Shown here: piece by piece, positions 17,660 through 25,968 of the stretch
Layout: every line of letters starts with the position of its first letter
Numbering within the stretch: position 1 is the first letter of the stretch
Assembly (NCBI GenBank): GCA_963714375.1
Contig: CAVQOG010000008.1
Location: 558,001 to 622,000 of the forward strand
Origin: UBA5794 sp963714375
GTDB lineage: Bacteria > Actinomycetota > Acidimicrobiia > Spongiisociales > UBA5794
Length of the DNA stretch: 64,000 nucleotides
Direction: 5' to 3'
The notes under the pieces: generated by a model
Seen by the model: only the letters and a program-made list of their open reading frames with translations
Told to the model about the DNA's origin: nothing
The model's database searches: none
Made by a program: the position numbers and the translations under genes

Positions 17660-18021
17660 TGCGGAGCGAGGCCGGGTCGGCAGTTGTCGAGTTCGCGCTC
17701 GTCCTGCCGCTCGTCCTCGTGTTGCTGTTCGGGATCGTGGAGGTCGCCGTCATCGCACGATCGGAAATCCAACTGGTTCACGCAACTCGAGAGGGAGCGC
17801 GAGAAGCCGCAGCATCGCCTGACACGGCGCGAGCTTCTTCAGCGGTCCGTTCCGCTCTCGGTGGCCTTGCTGCCAACGCCCGTATCTCCGTGTCGCGCCC
17901 TGCAACGGTCGGCCAGAAGGCCACAGTGAACGTTTCACTTCCGTACCGGGTCGCCACCCCAATCTTCGGGGGTTTCACGGTCACACTGACATCAACAGCT
18001 TCCATGCGTGTCGAACGATGA
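17656..18021 (+). CDS. tadE: TadE-like pseudopilin
   Basis: Protein of 121 residues with a TadE-like N-terminus: SEAGSAVVEFALVLPLVLVL, where Gly precedes a Glu at +5 and a long hydrophobic helix. The rest is a small extracytoplasmic domain (QLVHATREGAREAAASPD, then beta-rich VNVSLPYRVATPIFGGF). It overlaps the pilin stop and the next gene (ATGA). Predicted minor pilin of the Tad apparatus. Confidence 0.85.
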   Translation: MMRSEAGSAVVEFALVLPLVLVLLFGIVEVAVIARSEIQLVHATREGAREAAASPDTARASSAVRSALGGLAANARISVSRPATVGQKATVNVSLPYRVATPIFGGFTVTLTSTASMRVER

Positions 18022-18440
18022 TGCCCCACGGTGAAGACGGTTCGATGCTGGTCGGCTTTGGTCTGTCTGTCGTGCTGATGGTCTTCCTTCTCGGTGTCGG
18101 GATTGTGGGGGGAGCAGCGGTGGCGTATGCAACCGCTGCGTCGGCCGCCGATGCAGCAGCACTTGCCAGTGCCCCTGTCACTTTCCTGCCCTTTGGTGCA
18201 ACCGGAACCCCACGGCAGGAAGCAAGCCGATTCGCCGAGGCGAATGGGACAACCCTGGTTTCGTGCTCATGTCCTTTCGACCCGTCGTGGGACAAGCGCA
18301 CGGTGTCAGTGACGGTTGCAAAGACGATCAGCCTCCCCGTGGTTGGCCAGCTGAGGATCGCGGCGACAAGTCGTGCGGAGTTCGACCCAATGAAGCTGGT
18401 CGGCGCAGGTAGTGACAAAGCCACGATTGACGATCCCTGA
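18018..18440 (+). CDS. Rv3654c-like TadE/TadG family protein
   Basis: Protein of 140 residues, last gene of the Tad operon. N-terminus GEDGSMLVGFGLSVVLMVFL keeps a Gly before a hydrophobic helix but lacks the Glu5; it is followed by AYATAASAADAAALASA, the Ala-rich stretch typical of the actinobacterial helicase/secretion-neighbourhood TadE-like family. It contains two cysteines in VSCSCPFD that could form a disulfide. Probably a minor pilin-like component. Confidence 0.75.
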   Translation: MMPHGEDGSMLVGFGLSVVLMVFLLGVGIVGGAAVAYATAASAADAAALASAPVTFLPFGATGTPRQEASRFAEANGTTLVSCSCPFDPSWDKRTVSVTVAKTISLPVVGQLRIAATSRAEFDPMKLVGAGSDKATIDDP

Positions 18441-18489
18441 GTAGCCCCCTATGGGGTTCTGGCACCGGAACGCTCTAGGCTCTCGTGCC

Positions 18490-19818
18490 ATGCGAATAGT
18501 CATCGTCGGTGCAGGAGCTATCGGGTCGTTTCTGGCTGAGAAACTCTCGGTTGAGCGCCAGGACGTCGTGGTCATCGAGTCCGACCCCGAAGTTGCTGCG
18601 GTAGCTCAAAGTGAGATCGACTGCCTCGTAATTACGGGCAACGGAGCCTCGGCGGAAACACTCAAGAAAGCCGGGATCGAAGACGCCGATCTCTTGATCG
18701 CGGTGAGCTCGTCTGATGCGGTCAATGTGTTGGCCTGTGCTGCAGGTACCCGGCTTGGCATCCCGTTCAAGGTGGCACGGGTCGAGGATCCCCAGCTCAA
18801 GGCTGAGGTCGAGGCGCTTGGTGTTGATCTGGTGATCGATCCGGGGGCGGCAGCTGCTCGGGAACTTGTGGGGCTCGCAGCAGGTGGCGAAATCTCAGAA
18901 CTTGTTGAGTTTGCCGACGGCAGGCTCGTCCTCATCGGCGCATTCGTCGGCAAGGACACCGAGTTTGCTGGCCGGACGCTCGCCGATCTTCGCGGGAGTG
19001 TTGAGGGGTGGGACTGGCTCGTGGTTGCTGTCATTCGTGGTGCCGAAACGGAGATCGCCCGCGGGGACACCACTCTGAGTCCAGGTGACCATGTCCTCAT
19101 GATGGCTCGCACGAAAATGGCCAAAAAGGCCTACAAGTGGCTTGGGATTTCAAGTCGTCCCGCAAACAAGGTGATGGTTCTTGGAGGGACTCGTCTCGCC
19201 CGTCTTACCGCAGGAATGCTCGCTGGCAGGGGGATCCAGACCACCCTGATCGAACCAGACGCGGACCGCTGCCGGTTGATCGCAGAAGAGTATCCGAAGG
19301 TTGTCACCGTCTGTGGCGAGCCGACGGATCTCAAGTTGCTCCGTGCCGAAGGTGTCGAGTCGGCAGACACCGTGATGGCGTTGACCGGATGGGACGGTGA
19401 AAACGTTCTCGCGGCACTTGCCGCGAAGTCCTTCGGTGCACGTGAGGTGATCGCTCGGTTCTCCAATACCGATCTCATGGGCCTCGGATCCGGGCATGGC
19501 ATCGACGCAACCGTCAGCTCGCGCCTCTCGGCAGCCAACGAGATCCTCCGGTTTGTCCGAAGGGGCGCGATCCATTCGGTCGCTACGTTCTCGGACTCAG
19601 ACGCTGAAGCGATCGAGCTTGAGGTCGGTCCTAACTCCAAGGCGATAGGTAAGACTCTCGCCGATCTTCGTCTCCCACATTCACTCATCATCGGAGGCAT
19701 CCAGCGCGGCACGGAGGCGTTTGTACCGAGGGGGACATCCCGGATCGAGGTCGGCGATCATCTGATCGTGATTGCTCTCCCAGAGGCAATTGCCATCGCT
19801 GAGAACCTCTCGGGCTAG
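18490..19818 (+). CDS. trkA: Trk potassium uptake regulatory subunit TrkA
   Basis: Cytosolic NAD(H)/nucleotide-binding gating subunit for TrkH, 442 residues. Two RCK repeats: Rossmann motif VGAGAIGSFLAEKL with acidic end VVIESD, then TrkA-C around residues 140-215; a second Rossmann half starts at MVLGGTRLARLTAGML, with a second TrkA-C at the C-terminus (VGDHLIVIALPEA). ATG 18490 starts directly at the Rossmann fold. The gene is 2 bases upstream of trkH. Confidence 0.95.
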   Translation: MRIVIVGAGAIGSFLAEKLSVERQDVVVIESDPEVAAVAQSEIDCLVITGNGASAETLKKAGIEDADLLIAVSSSDAVNVLACAAGTRLGIPFKVARVEDPQLKAEVEALGVDLVIDPGAAAARELVGLAAGGEISELVEFADGRLVLIGAFVGKDTEFAGRTLADLRGSVEGWDWLVVAVIRGAETEIARGDTTLSPGDHVLMMARTKMAKKAYKWLGISSRPANKVMVLGGTRLARLTAGMLAGRGIQTTLIEPDADRCRLIAEEYPKVVTVCGEPTDLKLLRAEGVESADTVMALTGWDGENVLAALAAKSFGAREVIARFSNTDLMGLGSGHGIDATVSSRLSAANEILRFVRRGAIHSVATFSDSDAEAIELEVGPNSKAIGKTLADLRLPHSLIIGGIQRGTEAFVPRGTSRIEVGDHLIVIALPEAIAIAENLSG

Positions 19819-19820
19819 CC

Positions 19821-21272
19821 ATGTCCTGGCGAAACCTTCTACACGTTGTTGGCGCGGTCGTTGCTGCGATCGGTGCGGCGATGGCTATTCCGATTGTGGT
19901 CAGCATCGTCTATACCGAATGGTCCGACATCCCGGGTCTCGCAGCGAGTGCCATCCTGACATTCACCATCGGGATAGCGCTGTGGTTCTTCTTCGATTCG
20001 CCCGGCGAGCTGAGCACAAGAGAAGGTTTCGCGACAGTGGGGATGGCGTGGACCGCCATTGCCCTTGTCGGTTCGCTCCCGTACATCTTCACCGGCGAGA
20101 TCTCGAGTATCTCAAACGCGGTATTCGAATCTGCGTCTGGATTTACGACAACCGGTGCCTCGATCGTCTCAGATCCCGGCCTGATGTCCCACGGCATTCT
20201 TTTCTGGCGGTCCCTCACACAGTGGATCGGGGGAATGGGGATCATCGTCCTGTCGGTTGCGATCCTGCCACTGCTTGGAATGGGGGCGGTCCAGCTTGCA
20301 CGAGCCGAATCGCCAGGGCCCATCCCGGACCGGCTCACCCCACGGTTCTCCGAGACGGCGAAGCGGCTTTGGTACGTTTACATCGGCCTTACCGGGATCG
20401 AGGCGGTGCTCCTTTGGCTCGGCGAAATGTCGTTTTTCGAAGCAATCAACCATTCGTTTACGACTCTCTCAACTGGCGGGTTCTCGACCCACGTCGGTTC
20501 CGTCGGTGCGTTCGGGTCCTATACCCAATGGATCGTCATCGTGTTCATGGCGCTCGCGGGAATGTCATTTGCCCTCCATTACACGTTCCTCACGAGGGAC
20601 AAATTGGCATACTTCAAGTCGCTCGGACTCCGTGTCTATCTCGGCATCATCTCGGTCGCTGCTGTCTTGATAGCAATCGGAACCTGGGGTGGACCGGTTC
20701 TCGTCACGATCCGGGATTCGGTGTTCACCTCGTTGACGATCGTGACGACGACCGGATACGGAACAGTCGATTTCGCAGTGTGGGGACCAGCACTTGAGGT
20801 CATGATCGTTGGACTCATGTTTGTCGGGGGAATGGCTGGATCGACATCAGGGTCGATCAAAACGGACCGACTCCTCATCCTGTCCCAAGCCTCCAGAACA
20901 GATGTGCGAAGACTCATTCATCCCCGAGGTGTGTTTGTGACCCGCGTCGGTAAAACACCAGTTCCCGATCTGGTTGTTGAGACGGTTCAGACCTTCTTCT
21001 TGCTGTACATGTTTGCGTTCATGACGGGCGTGTTTGCGATCGCCGTGATCGGGTTCGTGGCAGACTCAAGTCTCGATCTGGTCACGATGGTTTCGGCCGT
21101 CGCTTCGTCGCTCGGCAACGTCGGTCCAGGACTCGGTGAGATCGGCCCCACGGGCAACTACCTTGTGTTTCCCGCCGTGAGCAAATGGGTTCTCTCTGGC
21201 CTGATGGTGGTTGGTCGCCTCGAGATTCTTCCCATCCTGATCCTTCTGAGCCCAGAGGTGTGGAGGAAATGA
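19821..21272 (+). CDS. trkH: Trk potassium channel/transporter TrkH
   Basis: Integral membrane K+ uptake protein, 483 residues. Four pore-loop signatures in order: SGFTTTGASI, TLSTGGFST, VTTTGYGTVDF and SSLGNVGPGLG, each with the filter glycine. Hydrophobic segments between them fit the four M1-P-M2 repeats. It works with the adjacent TrkA, two bases upstream. Together with the downstream membrane pyrophosphatase it gives the region an ion-homeostasis theme. Confidence 0.95.
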   Translation: MSWRNLLHVVGAVVAAIGAAMAIPIVVSIVYTEWSDIPGLAASAILTFTIGIALWFFFDSPGELSTREGFATVGMAWTAIALVGSLPYIFTGEISSISNAVFESASGFTTTGASIVSDPGLMSHGILFWRSLTQWIGGMGIIVLSVAILPLLGMGAVQLARAESPGPIPDRLTPRFSETAKRLWYVYIGLTGIEAVLLWLGEMSFFEAINHSFTTLSTGGFSTHVGSVGAFGSYTQWIVIVFMALAGMSFALHYTFLTRDKLAYFKSLGLRVYLGIISVAAVLIAIGTWGGPVLVTIRDSVFTSLTIVTTTGYGTVDFAVWGPALEVMIVGLMFVGGMAGSTSGSIKTDRLLILSQASRTDVRRLIHPRGVFVTRVGKTPVPDLVVETVQTFFLLYMFAFMTGVFAIAVIGFVADSSLDLVTMVSAVASSLGNVGPGLGEIGPTGNYLVFPAVSKWVLSGLMVVGRLEILPILILLSPEVWRK

Positions 21273-21350
21273 GCGGTCGAGCTGTTGCTCGACCGGAGCT
21301 TCAGCTTTCGGCGTACCGCCAGCAGTTCGGTCCGACTCGAGAGTCGAAGT

Positions 21351-21375
21351 GCTGAAAGCTGAAAGCTGAAAGCTG
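21351..21375. repeat. 7-bp tandem repeat (GCTGAAA)
   Basis: About 3.5 units of GCTGAAA between trkH and the pyrophosphatase gene. Same 7-bp period as the other arrays but unrelated sequence. A related AGCTTTCAGCT-type array is at 28562-28596. Confidence 0.8.
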
Positions 21376-21384
21376 TGAGCGATA

Positions 21385-21415
21385 GGCGAGAAGGTTGCTC
21401 CGCAACCTTCTCGCC
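21385..21415. terminator. Perfect 14-bp stem hairpin after trkH
   Basis: GGCGAGAAGGTTGC-TCC-GCAACCTTCTCGCC, a perfect inverted repeat. No T-run follows, so it may be a factor-dependent end of the trk transcript or a regulatory hairpin. The next bases are TATAAT. Confidence 0.5.
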
Positions 21416-21421
21416 TATAAT
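21416..21421 (+). promoter_or_regulatory. Candidate -10 box for the pyrophosphatase gene
   Basis: Perfect TATAAT 39 bases before the GTG start, touching the hairpin at 21385-21415. A TTGCTC 15 bases upstream is a weak -35 and lies inside the hairpin stem. Start of transcription there would be inference. Confidence 0.35.
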
Positions 21422-21460
21422 CCCGCCCATTCCAACCTCTTCTATCCAGGAGTGATTTCT

Positions 21461-23524
21461 GTGTCAAACCCCGATGTGTGGCTGTATGTAGCCATGGGAA
21501 TGGGCGTCGCCGCCCTCCTTCTCGCAGCCCTCTACGGTCGCCAGGTCCTCGCCGTTTCGCCTGGCAACGAACGCATGGTCAGCCTCATGGACGCCATCCG
21601 CGAAGGCTCGATGGCGTTCATGCGTCGCGAGTATGTCGCGATCGGCGGGTTCGTCGCGATCATGACGGTGCTCATCTTGGTCCTCCTTCCTGAGTGGGGA
21701 CGTCCGTGGGGTGCCATCGGATACCTGTTCGGCGCAGCGCTCTCCGGACTAGCAGGATTCATCGGAATGCGGATCGCGACGGCAGCCAATGCGCGAACCG
21801 CTGAGGCAGCCCGCACAGGTGGGACCGCCGGTGCGCTCCCCGTCGCTTTCCGAGGCGGAGCAGTGATGGGATTCACCGTTGCCGGACTTGGTCTTCTCGG
21901 GTTCGCCGTCGGGATCTGGTTCTTTGGAGAGATTCTAGAAAAGGAACTCTGGGTTGACATGGTGACCGCCATCGGCCTTGGAGCGTCATCGATTGCGCTG
22001 TTCGCACGTGTCGGCGGTGGTATCTATACGAAGGCTGCCGACGTTGGAGCCGACCTCGTTGGAAAGGTCGAAGCCGGTATTCCTGAGGACGATCCGCGCA
22101 ACCCGGCCACGATCGCGGACAACGTCGGGGACAATGTCGGCGATGTCGCAGGCATGGGAGCCGACCTTTTCGAGTCCTACATCGGCTCACTGGTCGCACC
22201 GATCGCCTTTGCCTCCATTGTTTTTGCAGGCTCAGCGTTCTTGCCGCACATGATCTTCTATCCGCTGATGATCGGGGCAATCGGCATGCTCGCTTCGATC
22301 ATCGGGTCATTCCTCGTACGCCCCCGCGGAGACAACCTCGCCCGAGCCCTCCACACGGGGACATGGGCAGCCGCGGGCCTCACAGTGGTCGGTGTCGCTG
22401 CTCTCACCCCTCTCATGTTCGATGGCGTCGAAGGGGTGGACAACTCGTGGGGATTCTTTCTGGCGGTCATCGTCGGTCTCGCCGTCGGGATCGTCGTTGG
22501 CAAGATCTCCGAGTGGTACACATCGGATCACTACAAGACGGTCAAAGAGATTGCGCGCCAGTCCGAGACGGGACCCGCAACAGTCGTCCTTGCCGGTATT
22601 GCCGAGGGCAAGAAGTCCGCTGCATACTCCGTGATCGTGGTGACGCTTGGCATGGGCGCCGCCTACTGGGCCGGAGACCTTGCTGTTGATGGTGCTGGCA
22701 TCTACGGCGTTGCAATCGCCGCAATCGGCGTGCTTTCCACCCTCGGAATCACGGTGTCTGTTGATGCGTACGGGCCGATCGCAGACAACGCCGGCGGTAT
22801 CGCCGAAATGGCCAATCTTCCACCCGACGTTCGCGAGGCGACTGACCAGCTCGACTCACTCGGGAACACAACGGCGGCAGTGGCCAAGGGATTCGCCATC
22901 GCATCGGCCGCTGTGACCGCCCTTGCGCTGTTTTTCACGTTCTCGAAGGCGGTCGGAGTGGAGGGCTTCGATATTCTCGACATCAAGGTTGTCATGGGGC
23001 TGTTCATCGGGGGCATGTTCCCGTACCTCTTTGCTGCCATGACCATCCAGGCTGTTGGCCGCGCTGCTTTCCAGATGATCGAGGAAGTCCGTCGCCAGTT
23101 CCGCGATATCCCTGGACTGAGAGAGGGCCGGGAGGGTGTCGTTCCTGAGTACGCCAAGTGCGTCGACATCTCAACGAAGGCATCTCTCCGCGAGATGGTC
23201 ATCCCAGGTGCTCTCGCTGTTGCGCTTCCCCTTGTGGTCGGGTTCATCTCCGTCGAAATGCTCGGTGGGTTGCTCGCCGGCGCATTGGTTTCCGGCTTCC
23301 TCCTTGCCATCTACATGGCCAATGCAGGTGGTGCCTGGGACAATGCAAAGAAGTTCATCGAATCCGGCGCCTACGGCGGCAAAGGATCTGATGCGCACAA
23401 GGCCGCCGTCGTCGGTGACACAATCGGAGATCCATTCAAGGACACAGCAGGTCCAGCCATGAACATTGTGATCAAGGTCATGACGGTGGTTTCCCTGATC
23501 TTTGCGTCAGCATTCATTTCGTAG
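21461..23524 (+). CDS. hppA: Membrane-bound ion-pumping pyrophosphatase
   Basis: Integral membrane PPase (687 residues) that couples pyrophosphate hydrolysis to H+ or Na+ export. Catalytic blocks: GGGIYTKAADVGADLVGKVE, DNVGDNVGDVAGMGADLFES, VDAYGPIADNAGGIAEM and GDTIGDPFKDTAGPAMN. The GNTTAA segment has Ala where K+-independent enzymes have Lys, so the K+-dependent subfamily is likely; ion specificity is not settled. GTG 21461 is preferred because AGGAG lies 8 bases upstream; GTG 21452 is in frame too. Preceded by a strong hairpin and heptamer repeats. Confidence 0.96.
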   Translation: MSNPDVWLYVAMGMGVAALLLAALYGRQVLAVSPGNERMVSLMDAIREGSMAFMRREYVAIGGFVAIMTVLILVLLPEWGRPWGAIGYLFGAALSGLAGFIGMRIATAANARTAEAARTGGTAGALPVAFRGGAVMGFTVAGLGLLGFAVGIWFFGEILEKELWVDMVTAIGLGASSIALFARVGGGIYTKAADVGADLVGKVEAGIPEDDPRNPATIADNVGDNVGDVAGMGADLFESYIGSLVAPIAFASIVFAGSAFLPHMIFYPLMIGAIGMLASIIGSFLVRPRGDNLARALHTGTWAAAGLTVVGVAALTPLMFDGVEGVDNSWGFFLAVIVGLAVGIVVGKISEWYTSDHYKTVKEIARQSETGPATVVLAGIAEGKKSAAYSVIVVTLGMGAAYWAGDLAVDGAGIYGVAIAAIGVLSTLGITVSVDAYGPIADNAGGIAEMANLPPDVREATDQLDSLGNTTAAVAKGFAIASAAVTALALFFTFSKAVGVEGFDILDIKVVMGLFIGGMFPYLFAAMTIQAVGRAAFQMIEEVRRQFRDIPGLREGREGVVPEYAKCVDISTKASLREMVIPGALAVALPLVVGFISVEMLGGLLAGALVSGFLLAIYMANAGGAWDNAKKFIESGAYGGKGSDAHKAAVVGDTIGDPFKDTAGPAMNIVIKVMTVVSLIFASAFIS

Positions 23525-23590
23525 ACTCGCTGCGCTCGCAGTCGACGGCTCGGAGTTGGTAGCTCACCGCCCGGGACGAGAAGAGGATCA

Positions 23591-24817
23591 ATGGGCAAGA
23601 CCGTAACGGTCATCAGGCACGCTGAGACGCATGCCAACAGCGAGAGCCGTTGGCAGGGGTTCACCGACTCGGGAATCTCCAATGTCGGACTTGGCCAGAT
23701 CGATCGGCTCGCAAGACGGTTCGCTGATGCCGCTCCCGATGTTGTCATTGCGTCAGATCTCCCCCGAACCATGACAACCGCTGCAGTATTCGGGGATGTG
23801 ATTCCCGATCCGGGGTTTCGCGAATTCTCAATCGGCTCATGGGAGGGGCTGACATCAGCGGAGGTTGCCGAACGGTTTCCCGAACAATGGCAAGCATTCA
23901 CCAACGGTGAGGATCTCGCTCCCGGTGGTGGGGAACAGATGTCCCTGTTCATCAGGCGCGTTGGCGCTGCGTTCGATGGGCTTGTCGGCAAACTTGCGGA
24001 CGGAGAGCATGCTGTTCTTGTCACCCACGGGGGTGTGATCTGGGCTCTGATGAGCCAGGTTGCTGGGCTTGAGGGAACCGGACGCATGATTCCGTCGCAC
24101 AACACCGCGGTTTCCCAGATCACGATCGGAAGCGGTGGAGATCGTCGCCTCGAAGTGTTCAACGATGCAACCCACCTCGATCACAAGCCCTACCAATTCG
24201 GACCAACCGGCCAGCACGCAACGTTTGTCCGGCACGGACAATCGGAGGGCAACGTAGCTGGCACATGGGACAGCACGACCGATACGCCGCTGACGGATCT
24301 CGGAAAGCAGCAGGCGGCTTTGGCGGCAGCGTATGCCCCCGTCGTCGGTGCCGTGTTCACTTCCCCGAGGATCCGCACGACGCAGACGGCTGAGATCATT
24401 GGCGAAGGGATGGGTGCATCACCCACAAGCGACGAAGGCCTTGTCGAGATGTCCTTTGGTGCATGGGAGGGTCTCACCACGGCTCAGATCATTGAGCAGC
24501 ATCCGGCTGATATCGCAGAGTACGAGTCGGGGCACGGTGACCACACGAGGAGGGGCGGATACGGAGAATCCCTCATTGGCGCCGGTGTCAGGATGCGGCA
24601 GACCGCAGACAAACTCGCCGAGGCAACCATGTCCGAGCCATACATAGCTGTTTCCCATGGTGCTGCTATACGGGCGCTGACGGTCAACGTGCTCGGGATC
24701 ACCAACGCCGGACGAGGAAGGATCACCATCCCGCGCAATACAGCGCAGTCAAGTTTCGTGTTGAATGAAGACGCCGCCGTACTGGCGTCATACAACGTGG
24801 CCCCGCATCTGGACTGA
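23591..24817 (+). CDS. Protein with two tandem histidine-phosphatase domains
   Basis: 408 residues made of two phosphoglycerate mutase-like (histidine phosphatase) domains. Domain 1 (about 1-200) has VIRHAETHAN, an Arg in DLPRTMTTA, GSWEGLT and VTHGGVIWAL. Domain 2 (about 205-408) has FVRHGQSEGN, SPRIRTTQTA, GAWEGLT and VSHGAAIRAL. Both carry the catalytic RH[GA]-E-H set, so both may be active. Likely cytosolic phosphomonoesterase; substrate unknown. Four bases separate its stop from the glycosyltransferase start, so the pair is probably co-transcribed. Confidence 0.88.
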   Translation: MGKTVTVIRHAETHANSESRWQGFTDSGISNVGLGQIDRLARRFADAAPDVVIASDLPRTMTTAAVFGDVIPDPGFREFSIGSWEGLTSAEVAERFPEQWQAFTNGEDLAPGGGEQMSLFIRRVGAAFDGLVGKLADGEHAVLVTHGGVIWALMSQVAGLEGTGRMIPSHNTAVSQITIGSGGDRRLEVFNDATHLDHKPYQFGPTGQHATFVRHGQSEGNVAGTWDSTTDTPLTDLGKQQAALAAAYAPVVGAVFTSPRIRTTQTAEIIGEGMGASPTSDEGLVEMSFGAWEGLTTAQIIEQHPADIAEYESGHGDHTRRGGYGESLIGAGVRMRQTADKLAEATMSEPYIAVSHGAAIRALTVNVLGITNAGRGRITIPRNTAQSSFVLNEDAAVLASYNVAPHLD

Positions 24818-24821
24818 TGCA

Positions 24822-25889
24822 GTGCGCCTTCTCATCGTCACCAACGACTATCCGCCGAAACCAGGTGGAATCCAGATGTACCTCCAGAGCTTCGTTGACG
24901 CGTACCCCGATGAGGTTCACGTGGTGGCTCCCGCCGACAACGATGCCGCAAGTGATGAAGTCGGCGTTACGCGGGGACACCGGCGATGGATGCTTCCAAC
25001 CAGACGGACCCGTCACCTGGTATTCGACGCAGTGCACCGACTCAAACCCGATGCCATCTTGTTCGGCGCCCCGCATCCTCTCACCCCACTGGGGCCTGCG
25101 CTACGCGACGAGTTCGACATCCCGTTCGGAGTCGTGAACTATGGAGCTGAAGTCACGCTCCCGGGTGCGGTGCCCGGAATCAAGCAATGGCTCGGAAAGA
25201 CACTGTCTGCCGCGGACGTCAACTTTGCGATCAGTAGATACACGGCAACGAATGTTGAGAGGCTCACCGGCCGGCCGGCAAACTACATTCGTGCGGGTGT
25301 TGACATCGACACATTCACCCCGCCGGTACACGCGGCGACAAACGCAAAGCCGATCGTTGGATGCGTGTCGCGCTTCGTGCCACGCAAGGGCCAAGATCGC
25401 GTCATCGAAGCGGCATCGCTCCTCGACACTGACGTCCAGGTGATGCTTGTTGGGAAGGGACGAACCGAATCGCGTATCCGTAGAAAGGCGGAGAAGCTCG
25501 GTGTTGATGTGCGGTTCGAAATTGATGTCCCGTGGGCGGATCTTGCCGGCCTGTATCAAGAAATGGATGTGTTCGTCATGCCGTGCAAGTCGCGGTGGGG
25601 CGGCCTTGAGGCCGAAGGCCTTGGGCTTGTCTTCCTTGAGGCGGCAGCATGCGGTGTGCCTGTCATCGCAGGCGATTCGGGAGGTGCACCCGAGACGGTC
25701 ATTCCCGGGAAGACCGGATACATCGCCACAGAGTCCGCGGCCATCGCAGAGCACCTCGCAAACCTTCTTGCCGACCCAAACAAGGCACACGAAATGGGAG
25801 CCGCTGGGCGAAGCTACGTCGAGTCGGAGTTCACCTGGCAGCGAGTCGTTGAACGGGTCCGCGAGGGTTTTGCACCGCATTTGCGTTAG
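24822..25889 (+). CDS. pimB: PimB-like GT4 mannosyltransferase
   Basis: GT-B glycosyltransferase family 4, 355 residues. The N-terminus LLIVTNDYPPKPGGIQMYL and the donor-site blocks SRFVPRKGQDRVIEA, VMPCKSRWGGLEAEGLG and FLEAAACGVPVIAGDSGG closely resemble mycobacterial PimB', which transfers a second mannose from GDP-mannose to phosphatidylinositol monomannoside. The E-x7-E motif (EGLGLVFLE) is present. GTG 24822 begins right at the conserved N-terminus. Other GT4 mannosyl donors or acceptors remain possible. Confidence 0.8.
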   Translation: MRLLIVTNDYPPKPGGIQMYLQSFVDAYPDEVHVVAPADNDAASDEVGVTRGHRRWMLPTRRTRHLVFDAVHRLKPDAILFGAPHPLTPLGPALRDEFDIPFGVVNYGAEVTLPGAVPGIKQWLGKTLSAADVNFAISRYTATNVERLTGRPANYIRAGVDIDTFTPPVHAATNAKPIVGCVSRFVPRKGQDRVIEAASLLDTDVQVMLVGKGRTESRIRRKAEKLGVDVRFEIDVPWADLAGLYQEMDVFVMPCKSRWGGLEAEGLGLVFLEAAACGVPVIAGDSGGAPETVIPGKTGYIATESAAIAEHLANLLADPNKAHEMGAAGRSYVESEFTWQRVVERVREGFAPHLR

Positions 25890-25968
25890 GTTCTGCCCCG
25901 CGTGTCGGCCTTGACACGTCGGATCTCATACCGTACCTCTGAAGTGCCCAGACGCGATCGGAAGAGCC

